From: Thermoplasmata archaeon
Lineage (GTDB): Archaea; Thermoplasmatota; Thermoplasmata; Thermoplasmatales; Thermoplasmataceae
Direction of reading: 5' to 3'
Assembly: GCA_021826835.1 (NCBI GenBank)
Contig: JAKAYH010000177.1
Span: forward strand, 1-5,652
DNA: 5,652 bases
Shown here: positions 5,514 through 5,652 of the stretch, piece by piece
Position numbering within the stretch: the first letter of the stretch is position 1
Layout: every line of letters starts with the position of its first letter
Position numbers and translations under genes: made by a program
The notes under the pieces: model-generated
The model's input: only the letters and a program-made list of their open reading frames with translations
Databases searched by the model: none
What the model was told of the DNA's origin: nothing

Positions 5514-5652
5514 TTGTAAGCGTTAATTCTCCATTGCTACCGCTAACGTATTTTGTATATATTCGAATTTTCTTTCGTTCTGAAACAATGTGTCATGTTA
5601 AGATTATTGTATAAGTTGATTATAGCAAATGCATGATGAATGGAAAACCGTT

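Larger units (their letters stand above)
5164..5652. other. Gene-poor stretch with broken reading-frame fragments
   Basis: This 489-bp stretch has no intact gene that I can defend. On the minus strand there is a string of short open fragments in changing frames. One at 5494-5592 contains SNGELTLTIPR. A second overlaps it in another frame and includes VIQFNADLFQAVF. A third includes WIVAFNGGRIMPF, and a 46-codon run covers 5197-5334. On the plus strand, 5261-5452 is open except for one TGA at 5351. None has a convincing start with a promoter or ribosome site. The pattern fits a decayed gene but also AT-rich noncoding DNA. The region upstream of the tRNA probably holds its promoter, and the right end may hold the promoter of a gene beyond the window. 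Confidence 0.4.

Noticed and set aside
5629..5652. Possible gene start at the right edge (ATG at 5629, also 5633, 5636 and 5640)
   Set aside because: All are open to the window end, but at most eight codons are visible, the ATGs lie in different frames, and the TATA-like GTATAAG near 5612 does not pick one clearly.
1..5652. CRISPR array, insertion sequence or long repeats
   Set aside because: No regularly spaced direct repeats, terminal inverted repeats, transposase motifs or target-site duplications were seen.

Overview
The window looks like chromosomal DNA from an archaeon of the Thermoplasmata, probably the order Thermoplasmatales. An archaeal sliding clamp (PCNA) is present. A tRNA gene lacks an encoded CCA. 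The DNA is AT-rich with AGA/AGG-rich coding. Several genes have a TATA box about 26 bp upstream of the start codon, the spacing expected for leaderless mRNAs. The order is an inference from gene content and style; I could not run a search.

Layout, left to right. A glycerophosphodiester phosphodiesterase gene (minus strand, 98-784) diverges from a 12-helix MFS transporter gene (plus, 926-2236). Their 141-bp shared promoter region holds one TATA box for each gene and a 14-bp palindrome. The transporter converges on an SDR-family NAD(P)-binding epimerase/reductase-like gene (minus, 2409-3248). That gene lies 36 bp downstream of an unrecognised 301-residue gene (minus, 3285-4190), and the two may be co-transcribed. 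The unrecognised protein appears to be an internal duplication. It diverges from the PCNA gene (plus, 4345-5085), which has a 5' leader with a Shine-Dalgarno site, unlike its leaderless neighbours. A tRNA-Arg(CCU) gene (minus, 5089-5163) lies tail-to-tail with PCNA, only 3 bp apart. The remaining 489 bp to the right edge holds no convincing intact gene. It contains short broken reading frames, a 12-bp palindrome and possibly the start of a gene cut by the window end.

The genes do not form one obvious pathway. PCNA and tRNA-Arg are core information-processing genes. The phosphodiesterase/transporter pair could be a small scavenging unit in which one protein imports or exports a metabolite and the other hydrolyses glycerophosphodiesters, but the transporter substrate cannot be read from sequence. 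I found no CRISPR array, insertion sequence or clear new multi-gene system. The best leads are the C at position 55 of the tRNA, the duplicated 301-residue protein, the compact PCNA/tRNA end with a perfect hairpin, and the decayed-looking right-hand region.
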